From NCBI GenBank assembly GCA_902363835.1, contig CABJBM010000023.1:1-64000 (forward strand): DNA of 64,000 nucleotides. The letters run 5' to 3'. This document shows positions 30,027 to 38,011 of this stretch, in pieces (the first letter of the stretch is position 1; each line of letters begins with the position of its first letter). This stretch comes from Lachnospiraceae bacterium (GTDB taxonomy: Bacteria > Bacillota > Clostridia > Lachnospirales > Lachnospiraceae). The notes under the pieces were generated by a model that saw only the letters and a program-made list of their open reading frames with translations, had not been told where the DNA came from and did no database searches. Made by a program: the position numbers and the translations under genes.

Positions 30027-30723
30027 TCTTCACATTCATTCCTGCTTATCACCGTGCGGGGATGATGATATGACACCTGCAAATATTGTGGGGATGGCAG
30101 TCTTAAAAGGGCTTGATGTGATCGCAGTGACGGATCACAATTCCTGTAAAAATTGTCCGGCCGTGCTTCATTTTGCAGAGGAATACGGGATCCTTGCTTT
30201 GCCTGGAATGGAAATCTGCACGTCAGAGGAGGTCCATGCAGTATGCCTGTTTGACCGCCTTGACAAGGCCATGGAATTTGATGAATACGTATATGAACGG
30301 CTGATGCCCTTCCCAAATAAGGAGGAAATATTTGGAAAGCAGCAGATATATAATAAGGAAGATGTGGTGTGCGGCACAGTGCCAAATCTCCTTATTAACA
30401 GCGTGGATATTTCTTTTGACCGGCTGTGGGATTTAGTCCGGTCCTATGGAGGCGTCATGTTTCCGGCCCATATTGACAAATCTGCCAACAGCCTGATCTA
30501 CAACCTGGGCTTTGTTCCGGCTGACAGTCAGTTTGCCACGGCAGAGGTAAAGGATCTCACAAAGCTTCATGAGCTTAAAAAAAGGAACCCATATCTGGAA
30601 GGATGCCGGATCATAAGCAATTCCGATGCCCACTATCTGGAGGATATTCATGAGCCAAGGCTTACCATAGAGACCGGGGAAAAAACTATGGAAGCAGTGG
30701 TCCGGGCGCTTTTGCATCACTAG
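30007..30723 (+). CDS. PHP-domain metal-dependent phosphoesterase
   Basis: A 238-residue polymerase-and-histidinol-phosphatase (PHP) domain. Metal ligands are visible in YDLHIHSCLSPCGDDDM, VTDHNSC, the Glu of PGMEICTSEEVH, PAHIDKSAN and ISNSDAHYLED. Possible substrates are nucleotide or phosphate esters. It ends the sensory cassette. In such cassettes the PHP protein may process a nucleotide signal, but the reaction is not known. No terminator is seen before the repeat region. Confidence 0.87.
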   Translation: MMNLTYDLHIHSCLSPCGDDDMTPANIVGMAVLKGLDVIAVTDHNSCKNCPAVLHFAEEYGILALPGMEICTSEEVHAVCLFDRLDKAMEFDEYVYERLMPFPNKEEIFGKQQIYNKEDVVCGTVPNLLINSVDISFDRLWDLVRSYGGVMFPAHIDKSANSLIYNLGFVPADSQFATAEVKDLTKLHELKKRNPYLEGCRIISNSDAHYLEDIHEPRLTIETGEKTMEAVVRALLHH

Positions 30724-30793
30724 GTTTTTTATTTAAGTTTGGAAATTTCCTTCCAATTTCTCCCTGTTTCCTGTATAGTAGTGGTTATCAACC

Positions 30794-30897
30794 GGGAAAC
30801 ATCCTGCGGGTGCACCTGTATGCCCAGAAATCATGGGCAAGAATAGGGAAACACCCTACGGGTATACCTGTATGCCCAGAAATCGTGGGCAAGAATA
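30794..30897. repeat. Two tandem 52-bp hairpin repeats
   Basis: Units 30794-30845 and 30846-30897 are about 90% identical, and a third start (GGGAAA) follows. Each unit contains CCC-TAC-GGG-type and TGCCCA-GAAATC-TGGGCA hairpins. A related core lies at 28206-28228. They form the leader of the deacetylase gene at 30917. They could be a dispersed repeat family or regulatory RNA. Confidence 0.7.
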
Positions 30898-30916
30898 GGG
30901 AAAGGAGAAATGTGAC

Positions 30917-31873
30917 ATGAAAAAACTATTACAATGGGGCCTTGGCCTGATGACCGTGGCACTTGTGACAGCGTTCGTACCGGCCACGCCGTTTCCGTCT
31001 ATGGCGGATGAGACCGCATCTGGTCAGGAGGCGCAGGAAGTACGGAATGGCTGGATAGATGAAAACCTGGGCCCAGGTGTGGCCAGGTGGGTAGACGAGA
31101 ATGGAAATATTTCAGAACAACCGGGAAAGCATGAAGATGGGGCCGGTGATGAGGCGCAGAACAGCTCAGAGGTCCAGGATGTAAATGATGGGACAGAGGC
31201 TGAAGGGCAGCAGGAGACAACCTCCCAGGAAAGCCAGGAACAGGCTCCGGCAGGACGTCAGATCGACCCTTCAAGGCCAATGGTAGCCCTGACCTTTGAT
31301 GACGGACCATTTGCTCCCGTTGGAAACCAGATCATGGATTGTCTGGCCCAGTATGGGGGAAAGGCCACGTTTTTCGTGGTGGGCAGCCGGGTTTCCTCCT
31401 ATAAGACGGAAATGCAGCGCATGGTTGCGGAGGGGCATGAAATCGGCAATCACACCCACGAGCACAAAAACTTAACCAAGTTAAACGGAGCCCAGATTCA
31501 GAGCCAGATCAATTTATGCAATGACGTGGTTCAGGCTGCCTGTGGTGTCAGACCTGCCCTGGTAAGGCCTCCGGGAGGGGCAAAAAACAGCACGGTCCTT
31601 GCAAATGCCCAGGCTCCTGTCATTATGTGGAGCATTGACACCCGGGACTGGAAGACGAGAAATGCGGCAAAGACGGTAAATGCGGTAATGAGCCAGGTGC
31701 GGGACGGCGATATTGTCCTGATGCATGAGCTTTATTCCCAGAGCGGGGCAGCTGCCCTTGAAATCATTCCAAGACTTACTGAGGCCGGATACCAGCTGGT
31801 TACGGTAAGCGAGATGGCTGCGCTGCGGGGAGGAGCTGCTCCGGGCGGAGTTTATTTTCATTTTTATCCGTAG
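30917..31873 (+). CDS. Secreted polysaccharide deacetylase (NodB family, CE4)
   Basis: A 318-residue protein with a cleavable signal peptide (hydrophobic to about residue 28, cleavage near PSMADE). A Glu/Gln/Ser-rich low-complexity region (about 35-115) precedes the NodB domain (about 122-318). Motifs are MVALTFDDGPF (catalytic Asp pair), GHEIGNHTHEHKNLT (metal His pair), RPPGGAKN, SIDTRDW and DGDIVLMHEL. It removes acetyl groups from N-acetylglucosamine in peptidoglycan or another surface glycan. It starts after AAAGGAGAAATGTGAC and has its own terminator. Confidence 0.92.
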   Translation: MKKLLQWGLGLMTVALVTAFVPATPFPSMADETASGQEAQEVRNGWIDENLGPGVARWVDENGNISEQPGKHEDGAGDEAQNSSEVQDVNDGTEAEGQQETTSQESQEQAPAGRQIDPSRPMVALTFDDGPFAPVGNQIMDCLAQYGGKATFFVVGSRVSSYKTEMQRMVAEGHEIGNHTHEHKNLTKLNGAQIQSQINLCNDVVQAACGVRPALVRPPGGAKNSTVLANAQAPVIMWSIDTRDWKTRNAAKTVNAVMSQVRDGDIVLMHELYSQSGAAALEIIPRLTEAGYQLVTVSEMAALRGGAAPGGVYFHFYP

Positions 31874-31918
31874 ATAATCTGGTTCTTTAAACATGATAAA
31901 TCATAATATTGGTACAAA

Positions 31919-31948
31919 ACAAAGCACGAAAAGTTTTTCGTGCTTTGT
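31919..31948. terminator. Bidirectional terminator
   Basis: ACAAAGCACGAAAA and TTTTCGTGCTTTGT form a near-perfect stem with a short loop and T/A tracts on both sides. It separates the deacetylase (plus) and GNAT (minus) genes. Confidence 0.88.
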
Positions 31949-31977
31949 TAATATACTTTTATAATGGCGTTCATCCT

Positions 31978-32460
31978 TTATAAATCCAGTTGCATATAGA
32001 TTGCTGTAAGGGCAGGATTATCATTATAACGTTCAATATCATAAAACCCATACTGCCGGTACAGTTGAATGGCAGTGTCCATAAAAGGAAAAGTGTCCAG
32101 CCTTATGTGTTTATACCCTATTAACCTGGCATCATGAATGGCTTGTTCAATTAAGATCCTGCCAACACGCTTTCCCCGGTAGCCGGGCCTTACATACAGA
32201 CGTTTCATTTCACAATAGGCATTGTCCGTTTGCTTCAATGCAACGCAGCCGGCAGCACTATCCCCCAAATAAGCAAGATATAAACGGCCATGGGGCAAAC
32301 CGTACTTTTCTTTCAGATCCATTACCTCGTTATTGTAATGCTGTGATTCAAGACAGCGTTTTACATCATCACCTTGTTTGAGAATCATATCCGTATATTC
32401 GGTAAACAATTGTAAAACTTCCTGTTGCCTGTCGTATGCCAATACTAATCTTACTTCCAT
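31978..32460 (-). CDS. GNAT-family N-acetyltransferase
   Basis: A 160-residue single GNAT domain. The acetyl-CoA loop motif is RPGYRGKRVGRILIEQAI (about 104-121), preceded by the beta-strand MKRLYV and followed by YKHIRLDTFPFMDTAIQLYRQYGF. The substrate is unknown. It is convergent with the deacetylase gene and has its own upstream region. The 32461-32676 stretch shows no other gene. Confidence 0.9.
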   Translation of the reverse strand: MEVRLVLAYDRQQEVLQLFTEYTDMILKQGDDVKRCLESQHYNNEVMDLKEKYGLPHGRLYLAYLGDSAAGCVALKQTDNAYCEMKRLYVRPGYRGKRVGRILIEQAIHDARLIGYKHIRLDTFPFMDTAIQLYRQYGFYDIERYNDNPALTAIYMQLDL

Positions 32461-32676
32461 GCCCTATGCCTCCCTGTAAAGTTCGATTTTTAAATCATAA
32501 GAAATTTTATCATAAAAATCCAGAGATGTATATTGATTGCTTTCATAATGAATTGCTAACAGAAAAAGCTGATTTTATCTACAGACGTTGCAGCCAGGGC
32601 CATTGTTGGGAACAATCCTTATACAAACATCCCTATACAAACTTACTTTAAAAAATGGCATTAAAAAAAATGGCTA

Positions 32677-32726
32677 TTGACAAATAGAAAGTATGACTGT
32701 ATTATTGTATTAACATATTAGTACAA
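32677..32726 (+). promoter_or_regulatory. Promoter and dyad operator of YtrA-type operon
   Basis: TTGACA (32677-32682), a 17-bp spacer and TATTAT (32700-32705). A dyad TTGTATTAAC (32705-32714) / ATTAGTACAA (32717-32726) begins in the -10 and runs past the start point; 8 of 10 bases are symmetric. It is a good candidate site for the GntR regulator encoded next. Confidence 0.75.
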
Positions 32727-32748
32727 CAACACAAAAGGAGGCAGTATT

Positions 32749-33123
32749 ATGATCTGGAAACTGACTGATGACCGGCCAATCTGGATTCAGCTTGTTGATC
32801 AGCTGACTTTACGCATTGTATCCGGCGTGTATGAATCCGGTGCGGCTGTGCCAACGGTGCGTGCGCTGGCCGGCGAGGCGGGTGTAAACCCAAACACCAT
32901 GCAGCGTGCTCTGGCAGAGCTGGAAAGCAGGAAGCTTGTAGAAACGCGCCGCACAGCAGGGCGGATGGTTACAGAGGATCTGTCACTCATCCGCAGCGTA
33001 AGGGAGGAGCTTGCCTATGGGCGAATGGAAGAATTTCTTGCATCAATGCGTGCCCTGGGCTACACTGACGAACAAACCCGGGAACTGCTTGCAGGATGGA
33101 ATAAAAAGGAGGAAGATGTATGA
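32749..33123 (+). CDS. GntR-family regulator, YtrA subfamily
   Basis: A 124-residue protein. The N-terminal winged helix (about 10-75) has VSGVYESGAAVPTVRALAGEAGVNPNTMQRALAELE and the wing LVETRRTAGRMV. A short helical tail of about 45 residues follows, too short for a FadR/HutC ligand domain; this defines the YtrA type. It probably represses its own operon. The ATPase gene overlaps it by four bases (ATGA). Confidence 0.92.
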   Translation: MIWKLTDDRPIWIQLVDQLTLRIVSGVYESGAAVPTVRALAGEAGVNPNTMQRALAELESRKLVETRRTAGRMVTEDLSLIRSVREELAYGRMEEFLASMRALGYTDEQTRELLAGWNKKEEDV

Positions 33124-33827
33124 ACCAGGAACTTATCACTGCGCGCGGCCTGACTAAAAGTTACGGTACAAAGCCCGCGCTTGACCATATTGATCTGACC
33201 GTTGGCCGTGGCCGTATTGTAGGCCTTCTGGGGCCAAACGGCTCGGGCAAGACTACCTTTATCAAGCTTTTGTGCGGACTCTTGCAGCCCACCTCCGGCA
33301 CACTGGGGATAAACGGCAATACACCCGGCGTAGAAACCAAGTCAATCATTTCCTATCTTCCGGACCGCATGTACTTTGCCGAATGGATGAGGGCCTGCGA
33401 TCTGACTGATTTTTTTGCCGATTTTTATGGGGATTTTGACCGGGCAAAGGCAAATGAAATGTTTTCAGCCCTTGGTATCCGTCCCAATGACAGACTTAAG
33501 ACCATGTCTAAGGGCACCAAAGAAAAGGTGCAGCTTGCTGTTATCATGAGCCGCAAGGCGCAGCTTTATCTTCTTGACGAGCCAATTGGCGGCGTTGACC
33601 CGGCAGCCCGTGACTTCATTCTGAACACGATTCTGACCAATTATAACGAGGATGGCACTGTTATGCTGTCCACACACCTGATTTCCGACATTGAGCGCGT
33701 GTTGGACGAAGCCATTTTCCTGCAAAACGGCAAGGTTGTACGCCACGATACCGTGGATAACATCCGGGAGCAGGAAGGCAAGTCGGTGGACCAGCTGTTC
33801 CGCGAAATCTTCGCCTATGGCAGCTAA
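33120..33827 (+). CDS. ABC transporter ATPase (YtrB-like)
   Basis: A 235-residue ATPase with Walker A GPNGSGKTT, Q-loop near LPDRMYF, signature MSKGTKEK, Walker B LYLLDEPIGGVDP and switch His STHLISD. Together with the membrane protein at 33845 it forms a small exporter or ABC-2 type transporter. YtrA-linked systems respond to cell-wall antibiotics in Bacillus; transfer of that role here is inference. Confidence 0.9.
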   Translation: MNQELITARGLTKSYGTKPALDHIDLTVGRGRIVGLLGPNGSGKTTFIKLLCGLLQPTSGTLGINGNTPGVETKSIISYLPDRMYFAEWMRACDLTDFFADFYGDFDRAKANEMFSALGIRPNDRLKTMSKGTKEKVQLAVIMSRKAQLYLLDEPIGGVDPAARDFILNTILTNYNEDGTVMLSTHLISDIERVLDEAIFLQNGKVVRHDTVDNIREQEGKSVDQLFREIFAYGS

Positions 33828-33844
33828 AAAAAGGAGGAAATAAG

Positions 33845-34717
33845 ATGTTTGGCAAACTTTGCAAATACGAATTCAAATCCATTGTGCGCACGCTGGTGCC
33901 GATTTATCTGGCGGTTATCGCCATATCCATTCTCAATGCATTTATGGGAATAGGCTCGCTGGCCAATGGTTATTATGACGGACTGATGTCTGGTTTAAGC
34001 TTTGGCCGCGGTCTTTTGAACCTGATTCAGACAATATCTGTGATCGCCTATTTCGGCGTTCTGGTTGCACTGAGTGTACTGACACTGATCATCGTCATTC
34101 AGCGGTTTTACAAGGGGCTTTTATGTGATGAAGGCTATTTGATGTTCACCCTGCCGGTGAAGCCCTGGCAGCTGATCGCAGCAAAGGGGCTGGTGGCATT
34201 TGTAATGTCCATGGCCAGCTTCCTGACGGCATTGGTATCCATTTTTATTCTGGTGCTGGGTTCAGTAGGTCCTGCAAAGGTTTTTGCAGCGCTTGCAGAT
34301 CCTAAAATATGGACTGTTATCAACCGCGGGATCTCTCAGGTTCCATCCTGGCCCCTGCTTGTCTTTGAACTGATTATTCTGGTCATAGTCAGCGGGCTGG
34401 TAAAGCTTTATCACATGTACTTTTCCATGGCCCTGGGGCATCTGACAAACAGGCACCGGATCATGATGTCCGTTGTTGCCTTTATTGGAATATCCATGCT
34501 TTTCAGCTTTGTCAACGGCTTGGCAATGATCATAATGGGAAATATACCGTCTTTTAAATCGCTTTTCAATGTGATTGAAACCATGCCTGACACACAGGGA
34601 ATTGCCTTTGCTATGCACTTAGCCTTTATTGGTTCCATTGTTTACAGCGCAATTCAGCTTGCCATATTCTTTTTCGGCACTGAGCGTATCTTATCCAAGC
34701 GGCTGAACTTAGAGTAA
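33845..34717 (+). CDS. ABC transporter permease (ABC-2 like)
   Basis: A 290-residue integral membrane protein with about six hydrophobic segments (around 16-40, 62-88, 110-150, 170-195, 208-232 and 255-278). No sequence motif ties it to a known substrate. It follows the ATPase gene after 17 bases with AAAGGAGGAAATAAG as ribosome site, and ends the GntR operon. A terminator lies 48 bases downstream. Confidence 0.85.
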   Translation: MFGKLCKYEFKSIVRTLVPIYLAVIAISILNAFMGIGSLANGYYDGLMSGLSFGRGLLNLIQTISVIAYFGVLVALSVLTLIIVIQRFYKGLLCDEGYLMFTLPVKPWQLIAAKGLVAFVMSMASFLTALVSIFILVLGSVGPAKVFAALADPKIWTVINRGISQVPSWPLLVFELIILVIVSGLVKLYHMYFSMALGHLTNRHRIMMSVVAFIGISMLFSFVNGLAMIIMGNIPSFKSLFNVIETMPDTQGIAFAMHLAFIGSIVYSAIQLAIFFFGTERILSKRLNLE

Positions 34718-34764
34718 TTGTTCAAAAGGCTTGGTAAATCAATCATAATAATGAGGAAATGCTG

Positions 34765-34807
34765 CCTCGCAATTAATTATAGAATAGTTAATTGTGAGGT
34801 ATTTTTT
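34765..34807 (+). terminator. Terminator of YtrA-type operon
   Basis: CCTCGCAATTAA and TTAATTGTGAGG form a stem with one mismatch, followed by TATTTTTTA. Confidence 0.8.
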
Positions 34808-34913
34808 ATGAATGCTATCCACTGGATAAAACCTTTTTCAGGAATTACAGCAGCCTTTTTTATTACTGTTTCATTACTGTTTCCCATCTCTCAAATCATG
34901 CCTTGACTCTTTG

Positions 34914-34942
34914 TTTACAAGTGTTGTTATAACAGTTATAAT
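34914..34942 (+). promoter_or_regulatory. Promoter before aldo/keto reductase, with palindrome
   Basis: TTTACA (34914-34919), a 17-bp spacer and TATAAT (34937-34942). The spacer holds the perfect palindrome TGTTATAACA (34925-34934), a candidate operator. The promoter stands about 160 bp before the reductase gene, leaving a long leader. Confidence 0.7.
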
Positions 34943-34959
34943 AATGAAAAGGTGGTGTA

Positions 34960-35028
34960 ATGAAAGACTCGGCCGGAATCAGAAAGGTTATCAAAAGCAA
35001 AATTAAAAGAATTCTGTCCGGCAAATGA
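34960..35028 (+). CDS. Possible 22-residue leader peptide
   Basis: A short frame in the leader between promoter and reductase starts ATG at 34960 after AAAAGGTGGTGTA and ends TGA at 35028. The peptide is basic (MKDSAGIRKVIKSK and KRILSGK). It could be a leader peptide, the remnant of a longer regulator, or chance. Nothing else supports it. Confidence 0.25.
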   Translation: MKDSAGIRKVIKSKIKRILSGK

Positions 35029-35104
35029 CAGTTGAACATATGAGAGATGCGAATAAATCACAGAGCAAAGAATTAATAGATATTTAAATATAGGGGGTAA
35101 TAAT

Positions 35105-36256
35105 ATGGAATACAGAGAGGTTGGGAAAACCGGCAGACATGCAAGTGTGATTGGTCTTGGCTGCGAACATCTTGACGGGAAGTCATATGAGCAGGTAAAG
35201 GAGACAATTGACGCAGCACTTGAGCATGGCGTTAATATTATGGATGTTTTTATGCCTGGTACGCAAGTGCGTGAAAATATTGCAAAAGCTCTTGGCAATA
35301 AGCGGGATCAGGTGATGCTGCAGGGGCATATCGGCTCCACGAATATAAATATGCAGTACGATATCAGCCGTGACTTACCTGTGGTTAAGCAGTATTTTGA
35401 AGAGCTTCTGCGGGTTTTCGGCTACATAGATTTTGGCATGATGTTTTTTATTGATTCAGAGCAGGACTATAAAAATGTTTTTGAGACAGAGTTTGTTACA
35501 TATGTGGAGCGTTTAAAACAGCAAGGCGACATCAGACACATTGGTTTTAGCTCCCACAACCCTGAAACGGCAATAAAGGTCATTGGCACAGGAGTGCCGG
35601 AGATGATGATGTTCAGCATTAATCCTGCATTTGATATGCTCCCATCGAAAACCAGCATTTTTGATTGTCTTGATAATGGCTTCCAGGCAGGAGCTCTTAG
35701 GGGGATTGATCCCATACGTGCAGAATTATATAAGCTGTGTACGCAAAAACAGGTTGGTATTACTGTAATGAAAACCTTTGGCGGCGGCAAACTGCTCTCT
35801 CCGGAACATACGCCTTACAGCAAGCCCATGACTTCGGCGCAGTGCATCCATTATGCACTCTCAAGGCCGGCGGTAGCCAGTGTTCTGACAGGCTGTAAAA
35901 CACCGGCTGAAGTGAATGACACCATGAGCTATCTTTTGACAGCTGACGCCGACAGGGATTATTCCTGGATTTTTGACGAAGTGCATAGCGCTTTTGAGGG
36001 AAATTGTGTGTATTGCGGACATTGCCAGCCATGTCCCTCTGAAATAGATATTGCCGCAGTGAACAAATACTTAGACATTGCGCGGCTTGATAAAGAAGCT
36101 GTACCGCCCTCCATACGCTCCCATTATCAAAGCCTTCTTCATGGCGGAGATGAGTGCATAGCCTGTGGCAGCTGCGAAGAGCGCTGTCCATTTGGTGTAC
36201 CGGTCATAAAAAATATGATGGAAGCTGACTTACTGCTGGGGAGTAGGAGGGAATGA
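35105..36256 (+). CDS. Aldo/keto reductase with C-terminal Fe-S domain
   Basis: A 383-residue protein. Residues about 1-285 form an AKR barrel, with start MEYREVGKTGRHASVIGLGCEHL, IDFGMMFFIDS and RHIGFSSHNPETA. The end of the barrel has MTSAQCIHYALSRPAVASVLTGC. The C-terminal 90 residues add two [4Fe-4S]-type motifs (CVYCGHCQPCP and CIACGSCEERCPFGV). The canonical AKR catalytic Tyr/Lys/His set is not obvious, as often in this Fe-S subfamily. Redox partner and substrate are unknown. It starts after AGGGGGTAATAAT. Confidence 0.9.
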   Translation: MEYREVGKTGRHASVIGLGCEHLDGKSYEQVKETIDAALEHGVNIMDVFMPGTQVRENIAKALGNKRDQVMLQGHIGSTNINMQYDISRDLPVVKQYFEELLRVFGYIDFGMMFFIDSEQDYKNVFETEFVTYVERLKQQGDIRHIGFSSHNPETAIKVIGTGVPEMMMFSINPAFDMLPSKTSIFDCLDNGFQAGALRGIDPIRAELYKLCTQKQVGITVMKTFGGGKLLSPEHTPYSKPMTSAQCIHYALSRPAVASVLTGCKTPAEVNDTMSYLLTADADRDYSWIFDEVHSAFEGNCVYCGHCQPCPSEIDIAAVNKYLDIARLDKEAVPPSIRSHYQSLLHGGDECIACGSCEERCPFGVPVIKNMMEADLLLGSRRE

Positions 36257-36269
36257 CGATGAAAACCGG

Positions 36270-37481
36270 TTATTTCTCGTCACAGACCTGGAAAATGTAA
36301 AATTTCAGGTAATAGGAGGTTTCTTCTCCTGCCCACAGGATGGGGTGGTCGGCTGCCTGGGTCCTGTATTCCACCTGGCGAAGGCGTTTGTGGACGTTTG
36401 CAGCTGCCTCCCGTATGGTTTTTGTGAAAAGCTCAGGCGTCATGAAATGGGAGCAGGAGCAGGTGGCGAAGTAGCCGCCGTCCCTGACCAGCTTCATGCC
36501 CCGAAGGTTGATTTCCCGGTAGCCTTTTACTGCGTTTTTCACAGAGTTTCTGGATTTTGTAAAGGCGGGAGGATCCAGGATCACCACGTCGAATTTCTCC
36601 CCGTTTTTCTCCAGCTCCGGAAGAAGTTCAAAAACATCGGCGCACTGGAAGGACACAGAGTGGGATAAGCCGTTTAATGCAGCGTTCTCCCTTGCCTGGG
36701 CAATGCCAAGGTCAGAGGCATCCACACCAAGAACCTCCCTTGCGCCGGCAATGCCTGCGTTTAAGGCAAAGGAACCGGTGTGGGTGAAGCAGTCTAAGAC
36801 CCGCTTGTCCTTGCATAAGCGCTGAATGGCAAGGCGGTTGTATTTCTGGTCAAGGAAAAAGCCGGTTTTCTGGCCTTCCTGGACATCCACCAGGTATTTC
36901 ACACCATTTTCCATGATTTCCACCTTAGTGTCAAATTCCGGTCCAATAAAGCCCTTAAAGCGCTCCATACCTTCCTGGAGGCGGACTTTGGCATCGCTTC
37001 GCTCGTAAATGCCACGGATTTTTATGCCGTCCTCTTCCAGGACCTTTTTCAGTTTTTCCAGGATCACAGGCTTTAACCTGTCAATGCCAAGGGCCAGGGA
37101 TTCCACCACAAGGACATGGTCGAACTTGTCTACCACAATGCCCGGAAGGAAGTCGGCTTCCCCGAAGATCAGTCGGCAGCTTGAGGTATCCACGGTTGCT
37201 TTCCGGTATTCCCAGGCGCTGCGCACCCGCATTTCCAGGAAGCTTTCGTTTACAATGGTGTCCTTTTTCCGGGACATGATGCGGACGGTGAGCTTGGAAT
37301 TGGTGTTGATAAAGCCATGGCCCAGGAAATAGCCGTCAAAGTCTTCCACAATTACCATGTCTCCGTTGGTATAATCTCCGGTGATGGTATCGATTTCATT
37401 GTCATAGATCCACAGGCCGCCGGCTTTTAATGAACGGCCTTCTCCTTTTTTCAATCTTACAGTTGCTGATTCCATAAGCAT
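36270..37481 (-). CDS. Class I SAM-dependent rRNA methyltransferase (RlmI/RlmK-like)
   Basis: A 403-residue protein with an N-terminal PUA domain (about 1-75; VRLKKGEGRSLKAGGLWIYDNEI and GDMVIVED) and a central EEHEE-like region. The Rossmann methyltransferase domain (about 190-400) has the SAM loop VLDCFTHTGSFALNAG, the acid LGVDASD, and the motif IV FDVVILDPPAFTKS. A Cys in YFATCSCSHFM fits m5C chemistry. The closest known class methylates 23S rRNA C1962 (RlmI). It follows the ECF gene after 8 bases. Confidence 0.9.
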   Translation of the reverse strand: MLMESATVRLKKGEGRSLKAGGLWIYDNEIDTITGDYTNGDMVIVEDFDGYFLGHGFINTNSKLTVRIMSRKKDTIVNESFLEMRVRSAWEYRKATVDTSSCRLIFGEADFLPGIVVDKFDHVLVVESLALGIDRLKPVILEKLKKVLEEDGIKIRGIYERSDAKVRLQEGMERFKGFIGPEFDTKVEIMENGVKYLVDVQEGQKTGFFLDQKYNRLAIQRLCKDKRVLDCFTHTGSFALNAGIAGAREVLGVDASDLGIAQARENAALNGLSHSVSFQCADVFELLPELEKNGEKFDVVILDPPAFTKSRNSVKNAVKGYREINLRGMKLVRDGGYFATCSCSHFMTPELFTKTIREAAANVHKRLRQVEYRTQAADHPILWAGEETSYYLKFYIFQVCDEK

Positions 37482-37489
37482 ACACTCCT

Positions 37490-38011
37490 TTATCGCTGTG
37501 ACAGACCTGATTTTAATGAGGTGAGCAGCCGGTATAACGGCTGAAACAAAATGAGGGACAGAAAAAAATTGCCGATTCCGTGGACGATATCATATGGGAT
37601 TCCGGCCGTCCACCAGGTGAAGGCTGCGCCAAGACCTCCGGCAATGAGGTAGAATCCGGCGCAGAATAATCCAAACAGCATTCCAAAGGTCCCGGAAAGC
37701 AGGGATATGCCAAAGGGCTTTGGCGTTTTGTTTTTGTAAATGAGAAATACGGCGGCCGGGAGAACAGGCCACACATACAAATAGGAAAACCACCAGAGGC
37801 CAAAGCCGTAAACCAGCCCTTCCAACACAACAAACACGTACAGAATAAGCCATACGTGTTTGCGGAATACCAGGGTGTATAAAATTAGAAGCAGGGATAC
37901 CAGTTCTATGTTAGGCAGCCAGGACAAACTCACCTGGCTGACAAATAAAAGGGCTGAAAGCAATGCGTCTAATACCAGCTCCCTGGTGGTAAGCAGGGGA
38001 TGATTTTTCAT
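37490..38011 (-). CDS. ECF transporter S component
   Basis: A 173-residue membrane protein with about six helices. The N-terminal TTRELVLDALLSALLFVSQVSLSWLPNIELVSLLLILYTLVF has the Ala-rich first helix seen in ECF substrate-binding components. No ATPase or T component is nearby, so it would use a shared ECF module encoded elsewhere. It overlaps the DUF4430 gene by four bases, suggesting that the two proteins handle one ligand, perhaps a vitamin or cobalt-containing compound. The ligand is not decided. Confidence 0.8.
   Translation of the reverse strand: MKNHPLLTTRELVLDALLSALLFVSQVSLSWLPNIELVSLLLILYTLVFRKHVWLILYVFVVLEGLVYGFGLWWFSYLYVWPVLPAAVFLIYKNKTPKPFGISLLSGTFGMLFGLFCAGFYLIAGGLGAAFTWWTAGIPYDIVHGIGNFFLSLILFQPLYRLLTSLKSGLSQR

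Noticed and set aside
16824..30723. Hydrogenase maturation genes (hydE, hydF, hydG) in the locus
   Set aside because: No radical-SAM or GTPase maturase sequences are present among the genes of this region, so they must lie elsewhere in the genome.
34718..34906. 62-residue frame after the ABC permease gene
   Set aside because: It runs through the operon terminator, and its ATG has no ribosome site.
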